Source: Firmicutes bacterium UBA6132
GTDB taxonomy: Bacteria > Bacillota_A > Clostridia > Tissierellales > Sedimentibacteraceae
Direction: 5' to 3'
Length of the DNA: 7,387 bases
NCBI GenBank assembly: GCA_002435835.1
Contig: DIVM01000125.1
Location: 1 to 7,387 of the forward strand
The notes beneath the pieces were generated by a model, which saw only the letters and a program-made list of their open reading frames with translations, did not search any database and had not been told where the DNA came from. A program made the translations under genes and the position numbers. Shown here one piece after another: positions 1-6,512 of this stretch (position 1 is its first letter; every line of letters starts with the position of its first letter).

Positions 1-231
1 ATTTTCGAAAAATACCCAAATTTCACACCCTCCTCCAAGGCCAAGTCTACAATCTTATAGGTCTCACCTATTACATCAAATCCCAATAAATTAACCGATT
101 ACAATCAAGAATTTTACAAAATTATTAATAAGAATCAAAAATGAAAAAATTTTAAAAATTACTATTTTTACAATCTTTACAAAAATAACTTCTTAAGTAT
201 CACCAATTTTCTAATACTAAAATGAAATTTT
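1..231. other. AT-rich left flank, no complete gene
   Basis: This stretch has no complete open reading frame. The first part reads as possible protein on both strands. The plus frame from base 1 runs to a TAG at 58-60 (ending K-A-K-S-T-I-L). The minus frame is open from about base 98 leftwards past the window edge and contains VIGETYKIVDLALEEG. Neither has a visible ATG and ribosome-binding site, so neither is called as a gene. Bases 100-230 are nearly all A/T with many A- and T-runs and presumably hold the promoter of the gene at 232, but I could not pick a convincing -35/-10 pair. Confidence 0.5.
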
Positions 232-1248
232 ATGAATAAAGCTTTCCACAAAGTAATAATTTACCATGATGAAGTAAAGGATATCCCAGATGTAAATTTG
301 AGAGGACACATATTATTGTTTGTTCCAATTTCCATCTCTATTGATAACTCTACTCCATTATTAGGTGATTATCATACTGATTATTTCCCAAGAATTGTGT
401 TGTACCAAGAAATTTGCAAAGTAAGGAAAAAATATAATTTCTATAACAAAATGCATTTTTCAGACATTGGTGGAAAAAAATGGACAAAGTTCGATGAAGC
501 AAAACGTGAGATTTTAGGAATTATTATTGACGCTTTGAAAATCAAATCTTCGTTTTATTTTAATAGTCCACTAAATTGCAAATTTGCAGTAATTTTCTAT
601 CCGAAGGGGAAAGATTTGAAATTTTATTCAGGTGAAACAAAAAAAGAAAAAACCTTCAGATATGATGAAACACTACTAAGGATATTAATTAAAGGATCAG
701 CTCATTTCCTATATGATTCTGAAAAACAAATTGAGATTGAAGAATTTATTACTGACGGCTTTTCGACGTTTAGACCATTGAATGAGAATCGCATATTATT
801 CCAAATTAAAATCGATGAATTTTCTGGACGATCCGAATTAAGAAATTATGTTCATTTCGATCCCAATTTATCAATTAATCATCTTCCTTCAGATCATAGG
901 AATTATGAAGTTGATTCTACGGATTTCATTAACGCAAATTTGTTACAAGTTGCTGATTTATTGTTAGGGTCCATAAATCGTGTATGTTTTACTAATTCAA
1001 AGCTCCCTACTAAAATTCCTCAAATTGGTGAACTTTGTTCAAAAAAAGATGTAATAGCAGTTTTAATGAAAAATTTGTTAGAAAAAAAATTTAGAGGTAA
1101 AGGTTTTATCCATAGTAGCCATTATAAAACTTTCGTTGTTTCTAAAGTGGATTTTCTCGGAGATGAAATTGTTTTTAGTGAAGTTGGTATTTCCAATAAT
1201 AATAATGAAATTAATCCAGATCAATTACCTCTCATTTTTAATAACTAA
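232..1248 (+). CDS. DUF3800 domain protein (predicted RNase H-like fold)
   Basis: A 338-residue protein that I recognise as a member of the DUF3800 family. An acidic pair near the N-terminus (Y11-H-D13-E14) is followed by HFSDIG (75-80), a core strand ending FYPKG (122-126), RYDETLLR (143-150), TDG (174-176), SDH (220-222) and the family's C-terminal signature NANLLQVADLLLG (234-246, D242). DUF3800 proteins are predicted to adopt an RNase H-like fold; D13, D175 and D242 are the plausible metal ligands here. No signal peptide or membrane segment is seen, so it should be cytosolic. The family is frequent in accessory and defence-rich regions, but its biochemical role is not settled. The ATG directly precedes the first conserved strand, so the start looks right although no Shine-Dalgarno sequence is visible. 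Two stops stand in tandem (1246-1251). It is convergent with the gene ending at 1466 and so is not in its operon. Family call fairly sure; activity inferred. Confidence 0.8.
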   Translation: MNKAFHKVIIYHDEVKDIPDVNLRGHILLFVPISISIDNSTPLLGDYHTDYFPRIVLYQEICKVRKKYNFYNKMHFSDIGGKKWTKFDEAKREILGIIIDALKIKSSFYFNSPLNCKFAVIFYPKGKDLKFYSGETKKEKTFRYDETLLRILIKGSAHFLYDSEKQIEIEEFITDGFSTFRPLNENRILFQIKIDEFSGRSELRNYVHFDPNLSINHLPSDHRNYEVDSTDFINANLLQVADLLLGSINRVCFTNSKLPTKIPQIGELCSKKDVIAVLMKNLLEKKFRGKGFIHSSHYKTFVVSKVDFLGDEIVFSEVGISNNNNEINPDQLPLIFNN

Positions 1249-1301
1249 TAATCCTAACTGGCCTGATATTTGTTTTTCAATTTGATCCTACTACAGTGAA
1301 A

Positions 1302-1326
1302 AGTGGAGGTGAGTTGCCAAACCACT
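1302..1326. repeat. Small stem-loop beside palindromic element
   Basis: AGTGG (1302-1306) pairs with CCACT (1322-1326). In addition TTGCCAA (1314-1320) is a perfect inverted match to TTGGCAA (1367-1373), linking this piece to the larger palindromic element next to it. The layout resembles the hairpin before the 6328 palindrome, so it may be part of the same composite repeat. No T-tract follows, so it is not called a terminator. Confidence 0.4.
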
Positions 1327-1340
1327 ATATCACCCCTCCT

Positions 1341-1440
1341 AAGGGAGATAGCATTTGGTGTCAAACTTGGCAATCCATATATTGATTAACCAAAACCTAA
1401 ATATGGATAATCATGTTTTAATCTCCTAATGCTTCGCCTT
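1341..1440. repeat. Palindromic MITE-like element, ~100 bp
   Basis: The ends form an imperfect terminal inverted repeat. The left end runs AAGGGAGAT then AGCATTTGG (1350-1358), and the right end is CCTAATGCT (1425-1433) followed by TCGCCTT. Eight of nine bases pair in the core. Inside lies a second perfect hairpin, ATCCATAT (1373-1380) with ATATGGAT (1401-1408). It carries no coding capacity. The AAGGG...AGCATT end recurs at 6327-6341 and 6834-6847, so this is one member of a dispersed family. It fills the gap between two convergent genes and could slow or end transcription from both sides, but neither strand shows a good T-tract. The style suggests a cyanobacterial interspersed repeat (inference from memory). 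Confidence 0.6.
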
Positions 1441-1465
1441 AATCTGATTGTGTTACACTCCCAAT

Positions 1466-3088
1466 TTAATACGGAAAGGGTGGATTATTCTTATTGATGG
1501 TGCTAAAGAAATACGGTCCAGGCAAATAAATAGATTCATCATCTTTCCTTAATAAAGCTAAATATTCTAGTGTGTTATAACTCTTCTCATAAAATTTATC
1601 AATTAACTCGTATGCAATTTGAGATTGTATATCTATGTAACGTTGGAGTTCTTGCCTCCCCAAGTTCCAGCTAAACGAATCATAATGAATTTTGAACTTT
1701 TTAGTAACTTCAGCGGTTCCTTTCAATGTTTTTGCGTCACATTTTATATCTAATTTATTAAAAATAAAATTGAGATCATCATTAACGGAGCATATTTTTA
1801 TTCCTAAGCTCTCAACTTTATCATGTAAAATTTTTATGGACTTATGGCCTAAACCGTCAAGATGGACATCTGAATCTAGTAACTTAATAAGCTGTGAAAC
1901 CATTAAGATATTATTTTGGAGCAATATTTTATTTATTCTTGTGTTAATACCCAGCGAGGAAACTGTAATAGCGCAAAATTGATCAAGTTCGACTGCTCTG
2001 CTATTTTCCATTTTAGTGATGTAATCTTGAAAGGCCTTGCTGAGAGACAGAATGGTACTACATAAATCCAAGGTAGTATTAAAATCCCATGCTGGCTTGA
2101 AATTGCTTATTTCGGAAATTACTAAGTCTAGTCTTTGTTTGATTAAAGATTCTGTGTCCCCATTGTTAGAATTTTGAGCTATAGCCTTAATTGACATTTT
2201 ATCTTTATATGCTTTTTCAATTGTTTTATATGTTTCCCTTGAATAACTATAAATCAGAAAATATGCGCCGATAATATTGAAAGTAGTTTTAGAATAACCG
2301 TTAAGTTCAGCAAACACATCAATAATCCATCTGATATCCAATCTAGAAATATCTAAATAGTTGATTGAATTATTACAAATCATTTCTATAAGCTTTTTAA
2401 TTTCAAACCTATCACGTCCATATGAAAGTAGATCCAAATCTTCTAGTGAAGCATTTTCTATTAAATAATCGTTCTTAAACCTATTGTTACTATAGGAAAC
2501 ACGCTGGGCTCCGTTTGCCTCTTTTGATATCATTAATACCTTTAATTTCATTTTTTCATTTTTGTCTTCTACACGTTCTATCCAAGCTGAAAAGAATTCG
2601 ATATCATTGTCATTCAATATATATAATCCATATAAAATTTTATATAGACATGTAGATAAATTACTCGACTTATAATCTGTATAATTATATTTTGAGACAG
2701 ACATGTTCAAAGAAACTAATTCAAGCAATTTGTTTACAGTATAATAATCGCTTTCCATGAGAAAATGAGATATTAGAGTAACGGATTCCCAGGGCTCATT
2801 CGAATGTTTAAATAGTGTTTCAATTAAGAAATTATTATTAACAATTTCACCGTACGATTCTTCAGGCAGTTCATTTAAAATGCCACTTGAGATTTCAGCA
2901 TCAGTTTTGATTTTACGTGAATGTTTATTAAGAAGATACAACCACATTTGAATTGCCGCACTTAAGTCAATCGTAGCGATTTTTGCAATCGTCGACGTCA
3001 GTGTTTCTACATTGTTATCCCAATCATCTTTAAACATATCAAAGCTGTCATAAAGGATTTGTTGCTTGTTTTCAGAACTCATTACCAT
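1466..3088 (-). CDS. Helical protein with RNA polymerase alpha-CTD-like domain
   Basis: A 540-residue protein, not recognised as a whole. Most of it is predicted alpha-helical and rich in L, I, N, S and K, like a scaffold or solenoid, with no membrane segment. The readable part is residues about 373-431, which match the C-terminal domain of RNA polymerase alpha: S-x-LGI-x-TR, then N-x-I-x-x-V-x-x-L, then a helix-hairpin-helix turn GLGHKS (412-417), then K-x-x-x-LGI. In RpoA that fold binds UP-element DNA and activators; similar domains turn up in unrelated proteins as DNA- or protein-binding modules. The C-terminal 100 residues (SWNLGRQELQRYID onwards) are unassigned. ATG at 3088 is chosen because GAAGGGG lies 8 nt upstream; a GTG at 3097 overlaps that site and would add three residues. 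It starts 24 nt after the GHKL ATPase gene and is almost certainly co-transcribed, so it is probably that protein's partner. Function unknown. Confidence 0.75.
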   Translation of the reverse strand: MVMSSENKQQILYDSFDMFKDDWDNNVETLTSTIAKIATIDLSAAIQMWLYLLNKHSRKIKTDAEISSGILNELPEESYGEIVNNNFLIETLFKHSNEPWESVTLISHFLMESDYYTVNKLLELVSLNMSVSKYNYTDYKSSNLSTCLYKILYGLYILNDNDIEFFSAWIERVEDKNEKMKLKVLMISKEANGAQRVSYSNNRFKNDYLIENASLEDLDLLSYGRDRFEIKKLIEMICNNSINYLDISRLDIRWIIDVFAELNGYSKTTFNIIGAYFLIYSYSRETYKTIEKAYKDKMSIKAIAQNSNNGDTESLIKQRLDLVISEISNFKPAWDFNTTLDLCSTILSLSKAFQDYITKMENSRAVELDQFCAITVSSLGINTRINKILLQNNILMVSQLIKLLDSDVHLDGLGHKSIKILHDKVESLGIKICSVNDDLNFIFNKLDIKCDAKTLKGTAEVTKKFKIHYDSFSWNLGRQELQRYIDIQSQIAYELIDKFYEKSYNTLEYLALLRKDDESIYLPGPYFFSTINKNNPPFPY

Positions 3089-3094
3089 TATTAA

Positions 3095-3103
3095 CACCCC
3101 TTC
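3095..3103 (-). promoter_or_regulatory. Ribosome-binding site, decides the start
   Basis: On the minus strand GAAGGGGTG precedes the ATG at 3088 by about 6-8 nt. The GTG at 3097-3095 is part of this site, which argues against its use as the start codon. The sequence is nearly the same as the one in front of the ATPase gene at 5161-5168. Confidence 0.6.
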
Positions 3104-3112
3104 AAATTATTT

Positions 3113-5152
3113 TTATTTTAACTCTATTTTAAATTCCTCGCCATGATATTGATCGCAGTACCATTCCCACTGCCTCACTCTTTTTTCAAAATGTAATTTT
3201 TTTAAAGGATTTCTTATATAAACCACTTTCGATTCGCTATCACTTTGTATTAGTAAACAGATAATATAGTCTTCGCCATATTGATGGCCAGCAGTATACT
3301 CGTTATTTGTTATTGTAAATGATGCCGACTGATTATTTAGAGACTTAACCTCAATATAGCGCTTTTCTCCATTGGGTGTAGTGCTTTCCAAATCATATCC
3401 AACGTTTTGACGACTAACATCAACTACATCATTACCAAAAAACTTTTCTAATTCAATGCATTGTTGTTCAGCAGATCTCCATTTTGAGATAACGGGTTTA
3501 TTAGTTGGTATCGAAACTTCGTTAATCGCTGAATTTCCATAATTTTTTTCTATTTTCGTGTTGGACTGGGCTGATATAATATCGCTTGTAATTCCCAATT
3601 TAGAACTTAAAATACTTATATCATATGGATTCATAATTTCTGAAATTGCACGTTTGACAGCTTCAGCAGGCTTAGATTTAGCGCTGATTTGCTCTAAACC
3701 AACAATGCCTGATTCACTAGGTATTAATATTCCTTGCATAGATAAAGAATTCTTATTCGTAATACTGGCAGCTTTTGAGGCACTTGCGATAAAAGAGAGT
3801 ATTTTTGCGTATGTTCGTGGATTTAACTTTTCTACAAAACTCTTTTCTGTGAGGGTTCGAGAGATATCCTCTGTCGAAAAAAACTCTTTTGAATGTTTTT
3901 CGATAAATTTATCAATCATTGGAAAGCTATTATAATAATCAATTTTTAACGATTGCATTCCGATATATTCAGATTTTCTTAAAATATGTTTTTCGCTATC
4001 TTCAAAAGAGTTAGGGATTAATTTGCACTTGCCAATAAGCTGCATTGTGTCATTTGCCAACTCAAAACGAAGGGATTTTTTTATTAAGGTGTTCAACTTG
4101 TTAATTAATTTCTGGTTCATTATACTAAATGAATTCATCCTGGAGATAATATCCAGAAATTCCGTAAACATAGCATTTTTACCCCTCAAAGCTACTTTCA
4201 AAGTATCAAAAAGTAGTAATGCAAGATTGTCGATTGCTTCATCTGTTAATTCGTCTTGAGTAATATGTTTTCTTGATGGGTCAGTTGAAAAGTCTGCGTT
4301 TAATTTCAGTAAAAAGGGTGATTTATCTAGCGTGGGTAAAAAACAATGATATATTGCCTCCGCTGAATCGCAAGGAACAATTTTATTACCGAGAAATTTC
4401 ATTGCAAGAGCAACTATGTTTTTACGAATTATTAACCATTCCTCTTTTTTATGTCCTTTAAATATTATTGTGCTATAGCCGCTAAAAGTTTTATGAGTTC
4501 TTTCAAAACTGAAATTGATTTCACTCATTCTAACTAAACAATTTTTTACATTATGTAAAAATATAAAATATCCGTTGTCTAAGCCTCTTATTTCTTCTTT
4601 AAACTGTTCTAATTTTGCATTTGTAAAAACAAAAATTGTTGTGTAATTTTGAGCTGCCAAATTATTAATGTAATTTTTTAAATGCAATTCTAAATCGTCA
4701 ACAAGAAAAGGGATCCTAACTGTTGGAAGTTTATCTGAAGGTTTATTGAGCGCTTGTGCGCACTTTGATTTCGAAAAAGTAAAGTAAGTGTTGTCAGAAT
4801 ATATTATTATTTCACTTGTTAAGTATGCAGTACTTTTAAACCCAACCCCACGATATCCAATCATATAACCTCGTTCTTTTTTGCTTGCACCAGAGCGGCT
4901 AATTGAAATTATATCGTTCGCATCAAATGGTCTACCGTTATTAGCAAAAATTATATTTCCTTGAAATTCTTCGACAAGAATCTTTGAAGATCCGCTATCA
5001 TCTGCATTTTGCAGCAATTCAACAAAAATACGACCACTATAGCTCTCAGCCATATATTTTTCCATTGCGGCCATATCTTCTAATAGATATGGTGAATTTT
5101 TTGCTTCTGTTATATATTCTGCATTTATTTTTTGAATTATATTATTGAGCAA
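3113..5152 (-). CDS. Sacsin-like GHKL ATPase with C-terminal DUF3883 domain
   Basis: A 679-residue protein. The N-terminal 250 residues are a GHKL (Hsp90/MutL-type) ATPase of the sacsin class. The N-box is ELLQNADD (45-52; E45, N49), the G1-like box IIFANNGRPF (67-76) and the glycine-rich lid G-Y-RGVGFKS (99-107). The family binds ATP and cycles between open and clamped forms. The C-terminus (about 560-650) matches DUF3883, the domain also found in plant NO VEIN. GYD (D587) followed by IEVKS (E601, K603) has the spacing of a PD-(D/E)XK nuclease core, so nuclease activity is possible but unproven. The middle, about 330-550, is unassigned and helical. Start: TTG at 5152, preceded by AGGAAGGGTG; no upstream in-frame start precedes a stop, and the next ATG would remove residues just before the N-box. 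Such GHKL plus nuclease-like architectures are typical of predicted prokaryotic conflict systems (family knowledge; role here inferred). Likely one operon with the alpha-CTD-like gene. Confidence 0.85.
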   Translation of the reverse strand: MLNNIIQKINAEYITEAKNSPYLLEDMAAMEKYMAESYSGRIFVELLQNADDSGSSKILVEEFQGNIIFANNGRPFDANDIISISRSGASKKERGYMIGYRGVGFKSTAYLTSEIIIYSDNTYFTFSKSKCAQALNKPSDKLPTVRIPFLVDDLELHLKNYINNLAAQNYTTIFVFTNAKLEQFKEEIRGLDNGYFIFLHNVKNCLVRMSEINFSFERTHKTFSGYSTIIFKGHKKEEWLIIRKNIVALAMKFLGNKIVPCDSAEAIYHCFLPTLDKSPFLLKLNADFSTDPSRKHITQDELTDEAIDNLALLLFDTLKVALRGKNAMFTEFLDIISRMNSFSIMNQKLINKLNTLIKKSLRFELANDTMQLIGKCKLIPNSFEDSEKHILRKSEYIGMQSLKIDYYNSFPMIDKFIEKHSKEFFSTEDISRTLTEKSFVEKLNPRTYAKILSFIASASKAASITNKNSLSMQGILIPSESGIVGLEQISAKSKPAEAVKRAISEIMNPYDISILSSKLGITSDIISAQSNTKIEKNYGNSAINEVSIPTNKPVISKWRSAEQQCIELEKFFGNDVVDVSRQNVGYDLESTTPNGEKRYIEVKSLNNQSASFTITNNEYTAGHQYGEDYIICLLIQSDSESKVVYIRNPLKKLHFEKRVRQWEWYCDQYHGEEFKIELK

Positions 5153-5446
5153 TTTTATAACACCCTTCCTAAGTTTATATTTGCATCGAAGCCCATTTTT
5201 CTCCGAATTGCCATCGATTTCCCTATTTACTTAGCACATTTCATTATCGCATATATTTTCATTGTTCATGATGGAGCTATGATTATCTATGGTTTTACCA
5301 CCATTGACATGGGCAACCTGCCTCCCTGTAAAATTTATGACCTAAAACTTGTGACATGCATAACTAACCTTTAATAGCCCTTAAAATTTTAACCAAAAAA
5401 ATTACTGACATTTTTAAATCTTATCCCCCATATTAAATATTCTTTA
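5153..5446 (-). other. Intergenic leader between 166-aa gene and GHKL ATPase gene
   Basis: This 294-nt gap is long compared with the 24 nt between the next two genes, so the ATPase operon may have its own promoter here. It contains a perfect 12-bp palindrome TTAAAATTTTAA (5381-5392) and two neighbouring short hairpins: ATGGT/ACCAT (5289-5293 with 5300-5304) and GGCA/TGCC (5312-5315 with 5319-5322). A 19-codon frame on the minus strand (ATG 5214 to TAA 5155) ends just before the TTG start and could be a leader peptide. No clear -35/-10 pair was found. Confidence 0.35.
5161..5170 (-). promoter_or_regulatory. Ribosome-binding site for TTG start
   Basis: AGGAAGGGTG on the minus strand ends 8 nt before the TTG at 5152. 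It supports a TTG initiation codon for the GHKL ATPase, which lacks an ATG near its N-terminus. It mirrors the site in front of the downstream partner gene. Confidence 0.55.
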
Positions 5447-5947
5447 TTAACTACCGGGTATATTCCATTCATCTAGTTTGTTCCGACTTATAATAAGTTT
5501 GTTTAGGGGATTTTTGGAACCATAAGCTCGCAAACTTGCTCGTGGGATTAATTCAACTGTAATAGTTTGAGATTTTTCAAGATTAATGTCTATACATTTT
5601 TCAATTTCTAATGGTTCTAATAAACACACTTCCATTTTTTTTGCTTCATTTACTGCTGGAAAACCACATACCAAAGCAAAGTAAACTGGTAGTGTTTGCT
5701 TTTTTTCGGATATTTTCTTCAGTTCTGAAGATTGAAAAGGGAAATTCCAAACAGTTTTTTCTTCTTTTTTTGTAAATCTAGGCAAAATCGAATATTTAAC
5801 ATAAACAATTACCTCATCATTTAGAATGTACATAGCCCAAGCATTCGATTTATCTGTTTCAACCAATCTCAATGTTGGTGAATCATTCCTAAGAATTCTT
5901 GTAAGAACAATACCATGCATTAGATGAAATGTTTTGACATGACTCAT
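5447..5947 (-). CDS. Uncharacterised 166-aa protein beside the GHKL operon
   Basis: I do not recognise a named domain. The protein looks soluble and beta-rich, with no signal peptide or membrane span. Segments that look conserved-like are HGIVLTRIL (11-19), AWAMYILND (36-44) followed by V-Y-V-K-YS (48-53), WNFPF (67-71), VYFALVCG (88-95), SLRAYGS (138-144) and a C-terminal RNKLDEWNIPGS (155-166). The ending W-x-IPGS right at the C-terminus is notable. The ATG at 5947 has a strong AAGGAGAT ribosome-binding site (5963-5956) ten nt upstream, so the start is secure. It lies on the same strand and upstream of the GHKL ATPase gene but 294 nt away, so a shared transcript is possible rather than shown. 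Its position suggests an accessory, sensor or regulator for that module (inference). Composition is similar to its neighbours. Confidence 0.7.
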   Translation of the reverse strand: MSHVKTFHLMHGIVLTRILRNDSPTLRLVETDKSNAWAMYILNDEVIVYVKYSILPRFTKKEEKTVWNFPFQSSELKKISEKKQTLPVYFALVCGFPAVNEAKKMEVCLLEPLEIEKCIDINLEKSQTITVELIPRASLRAYGSKNPLNKLIISRNKLDEWNIPGS

Positions 5948-6010
5948 AATGAAATATCTCCTTAAGAAAACTAAAGTTTATGTTCTTTTTTTTCGGTATA
6001 TTTTCAAGAA

Positions 6011-6050
6011 ATTAATTTGTTTAGAATACCGCCCTAAAATATTAATTTGT
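6011..6050. repeat. Exact 10-bp direct repeat, 30-bp period
   Basis: ATTAATTTGT occurs at 6011-6020 and again at 6041-6050, exactly 30 bp apart, close to three helical turns. An inverted pair CGGTAT (5994-5999) and ATACCG (6026-6031) overlaps the first copy. The site is between the candidate promoter and the 166-aa gene, so it might be an operator for a regulator. In AT-rich DNA such repeats can also arise by chance. Confidence 0.35.
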
Positions 6051-6054
6051 ATAA

Positions 6055-6063
6055 AGTATAGCA
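6055..6063 (-). promoter_or_regulatory. Candidate extended -10 promoter for the 166-aa gene
   Basis: On the minus strand TG-C-TATACT fits an extended -10 element (TGnTATAAT) with one mismatch. No good -35 hexamer is seen, which is acceptable for extended -10 promoters. It would give a leader of about 100 nt ahead of the ATG at 5947, carrying the two copies of a 10-bp repeat. Alternative starts nearer the gene cannot be excluded. Confidence 0.35.
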
Positions 6064-6158
6064 TGTACTAGTTTTCATAAATTAAAATTTTTGAAGTAAA
6101 TTTTTAGTGATTTGAAAATACATTGATTAGAAAGTCAAATGCATATAATACTGGAATG

Positions 6159-6320
6159 TGGGTTGACAACCCAACATCCCTATAGTTAAACACCATCTCA
6201 CCTTCAATTAAATAACTCGGAAAACTATGGCTTGGTAAAACCGCACCCCCAAACCATGATTTGCCTCTTAGTAGCCCAATCCGTAGTAAGTCGGGTGGGT
6301 TACCAACCCACCACATCCCC
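6159..6320. repeat. Two related GTGGGTT/AACCCA stem-loops
   Basis: The first copy has GGGTT (6160-6164), a 3-nt loop and AACCC (6168-6172), followed by AACATCCC. The second has GGTGGGTT (6294-6301), a 3-nt loop and AACCCACC (6305-6312), a perfect 8-bp stem, followed by ACATCCC. The shared downstream ACATCCC shows that the copies are related and not just two hairpins. They bracket about 120 bp of unassigned sequence. A minus-strand reading frame across this block is repeat-derived and is not taken as a gene. Confidence 0.55.
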
Positions 6321-6327
6321 CTCCATA

Positions 6328-6366
6328 AGGGAAAAAGCATTTCCGCTCTTGGAATGCTTTTTCCCT
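6328..6366. repeat. Strong palindrome, 16-bp stem
   Basis: Bases 6328-6343 pair with 6351-6366 around a 7-nt loop (6344-6350), with one G:T pair and no mismatch. The arms carry AGGG, five A and GCATT. It is the most stable hairpin in the window. It belongs to the same family as the elements at 1341-1440 and inside the pseudogene (shared TAAGGG and AGCATT blocks, and a C-rich stretch before them). No T-run follows on either strand, so a repeat element is favoured over an intrinsic terminator. Confidence 0.65.
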
Positions 6367-6477
6367 GACATATTTATTCATGATTAAATAACTTGATCCA
6401 TCCTGTACTCTACCTACATTAGCACCAACAAATCACCACCTGAATAATTCACACTAGAATATATTTTCTAATTAAGC

Positions 6478-6483
6478 TATAAT
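6478..6483 (+). promoter_or_regulatory. -10 box of the DUF6602 remnant
   Basis: A perfect TATAAT lies 29 nt before the ATG at 6513. The -35 region (TAGAAT at 6455-6460, 17-bp spacer) is poor. A transcript would start near 6490, giving a leader of only about 23 nt that still includes the ribosome-binding site. Confidence 0.45.
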
Positions 6484-6508
6484 CTCCATAATATCATTTA
6501 CTGGAGAT
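6482..6508 (+). promoter_or_regulatory. Inverted repeat covering the ribosome-binding site
   Basis: ATCTCCA (6482-6488) and TGGAGAT (6502-6508) form a perfect 7-bp inverted repeat with a 13-nt loop. The right arm contains the GGAG Shine-Dalgarno sequence (6503-6506), 6 nt before the ATG at 6513. The left arm lies at the -10/start junction. RNA entering from upstream would mask the site, whereas RNA started at the local promoter (near 6490) would lack the left arm and stay open. Confidence 0.45.
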
Positions 6509-6512
6509 CCCC

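Noticed and set aside
222..239. Five-codon minigene overlapping the DUF3800 start
   Set aside because: ATG 222 to TAA 237-239 overlaps ATG 232 but has no ribosome-binding site; expected by chance in such AT-rich DNA.
3558..4461. Plus-strand frames inside the ATPase gene (3558-3935, 4023-4259, 4273-4461)
   Set aside because: These are antisense shadows of the 679-aa gene, which has clear domain motifs throughout. The plus frame at 1692-1982 is likewise a shadow of the alpha-CTD-like gene.
5132..5374. 80-codon plus-strand frame with hydrophobic stretch
   Set aside because: It overlaps the start and ribosome-binding site of the ATPase gene on the other strand, has no Shine-Dalgarno sequence and reads like random AT-rich translation.
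6104..6340. 78-codon minus-strand frame over the repeat block
   Set aside because: It reads straight through the GTGGGTT/AACCCA stem-loops and starts in the large palindrome, has no ribosome-binding site and no protein-like conservation. It is treated as repeat-derived.
6328..6366. Intrinsic terminator
   Set aside because: The stem is strong, but neither strand has a T-run after it and no gene ends nearby on either side; the match to the other palindromes explains it better.
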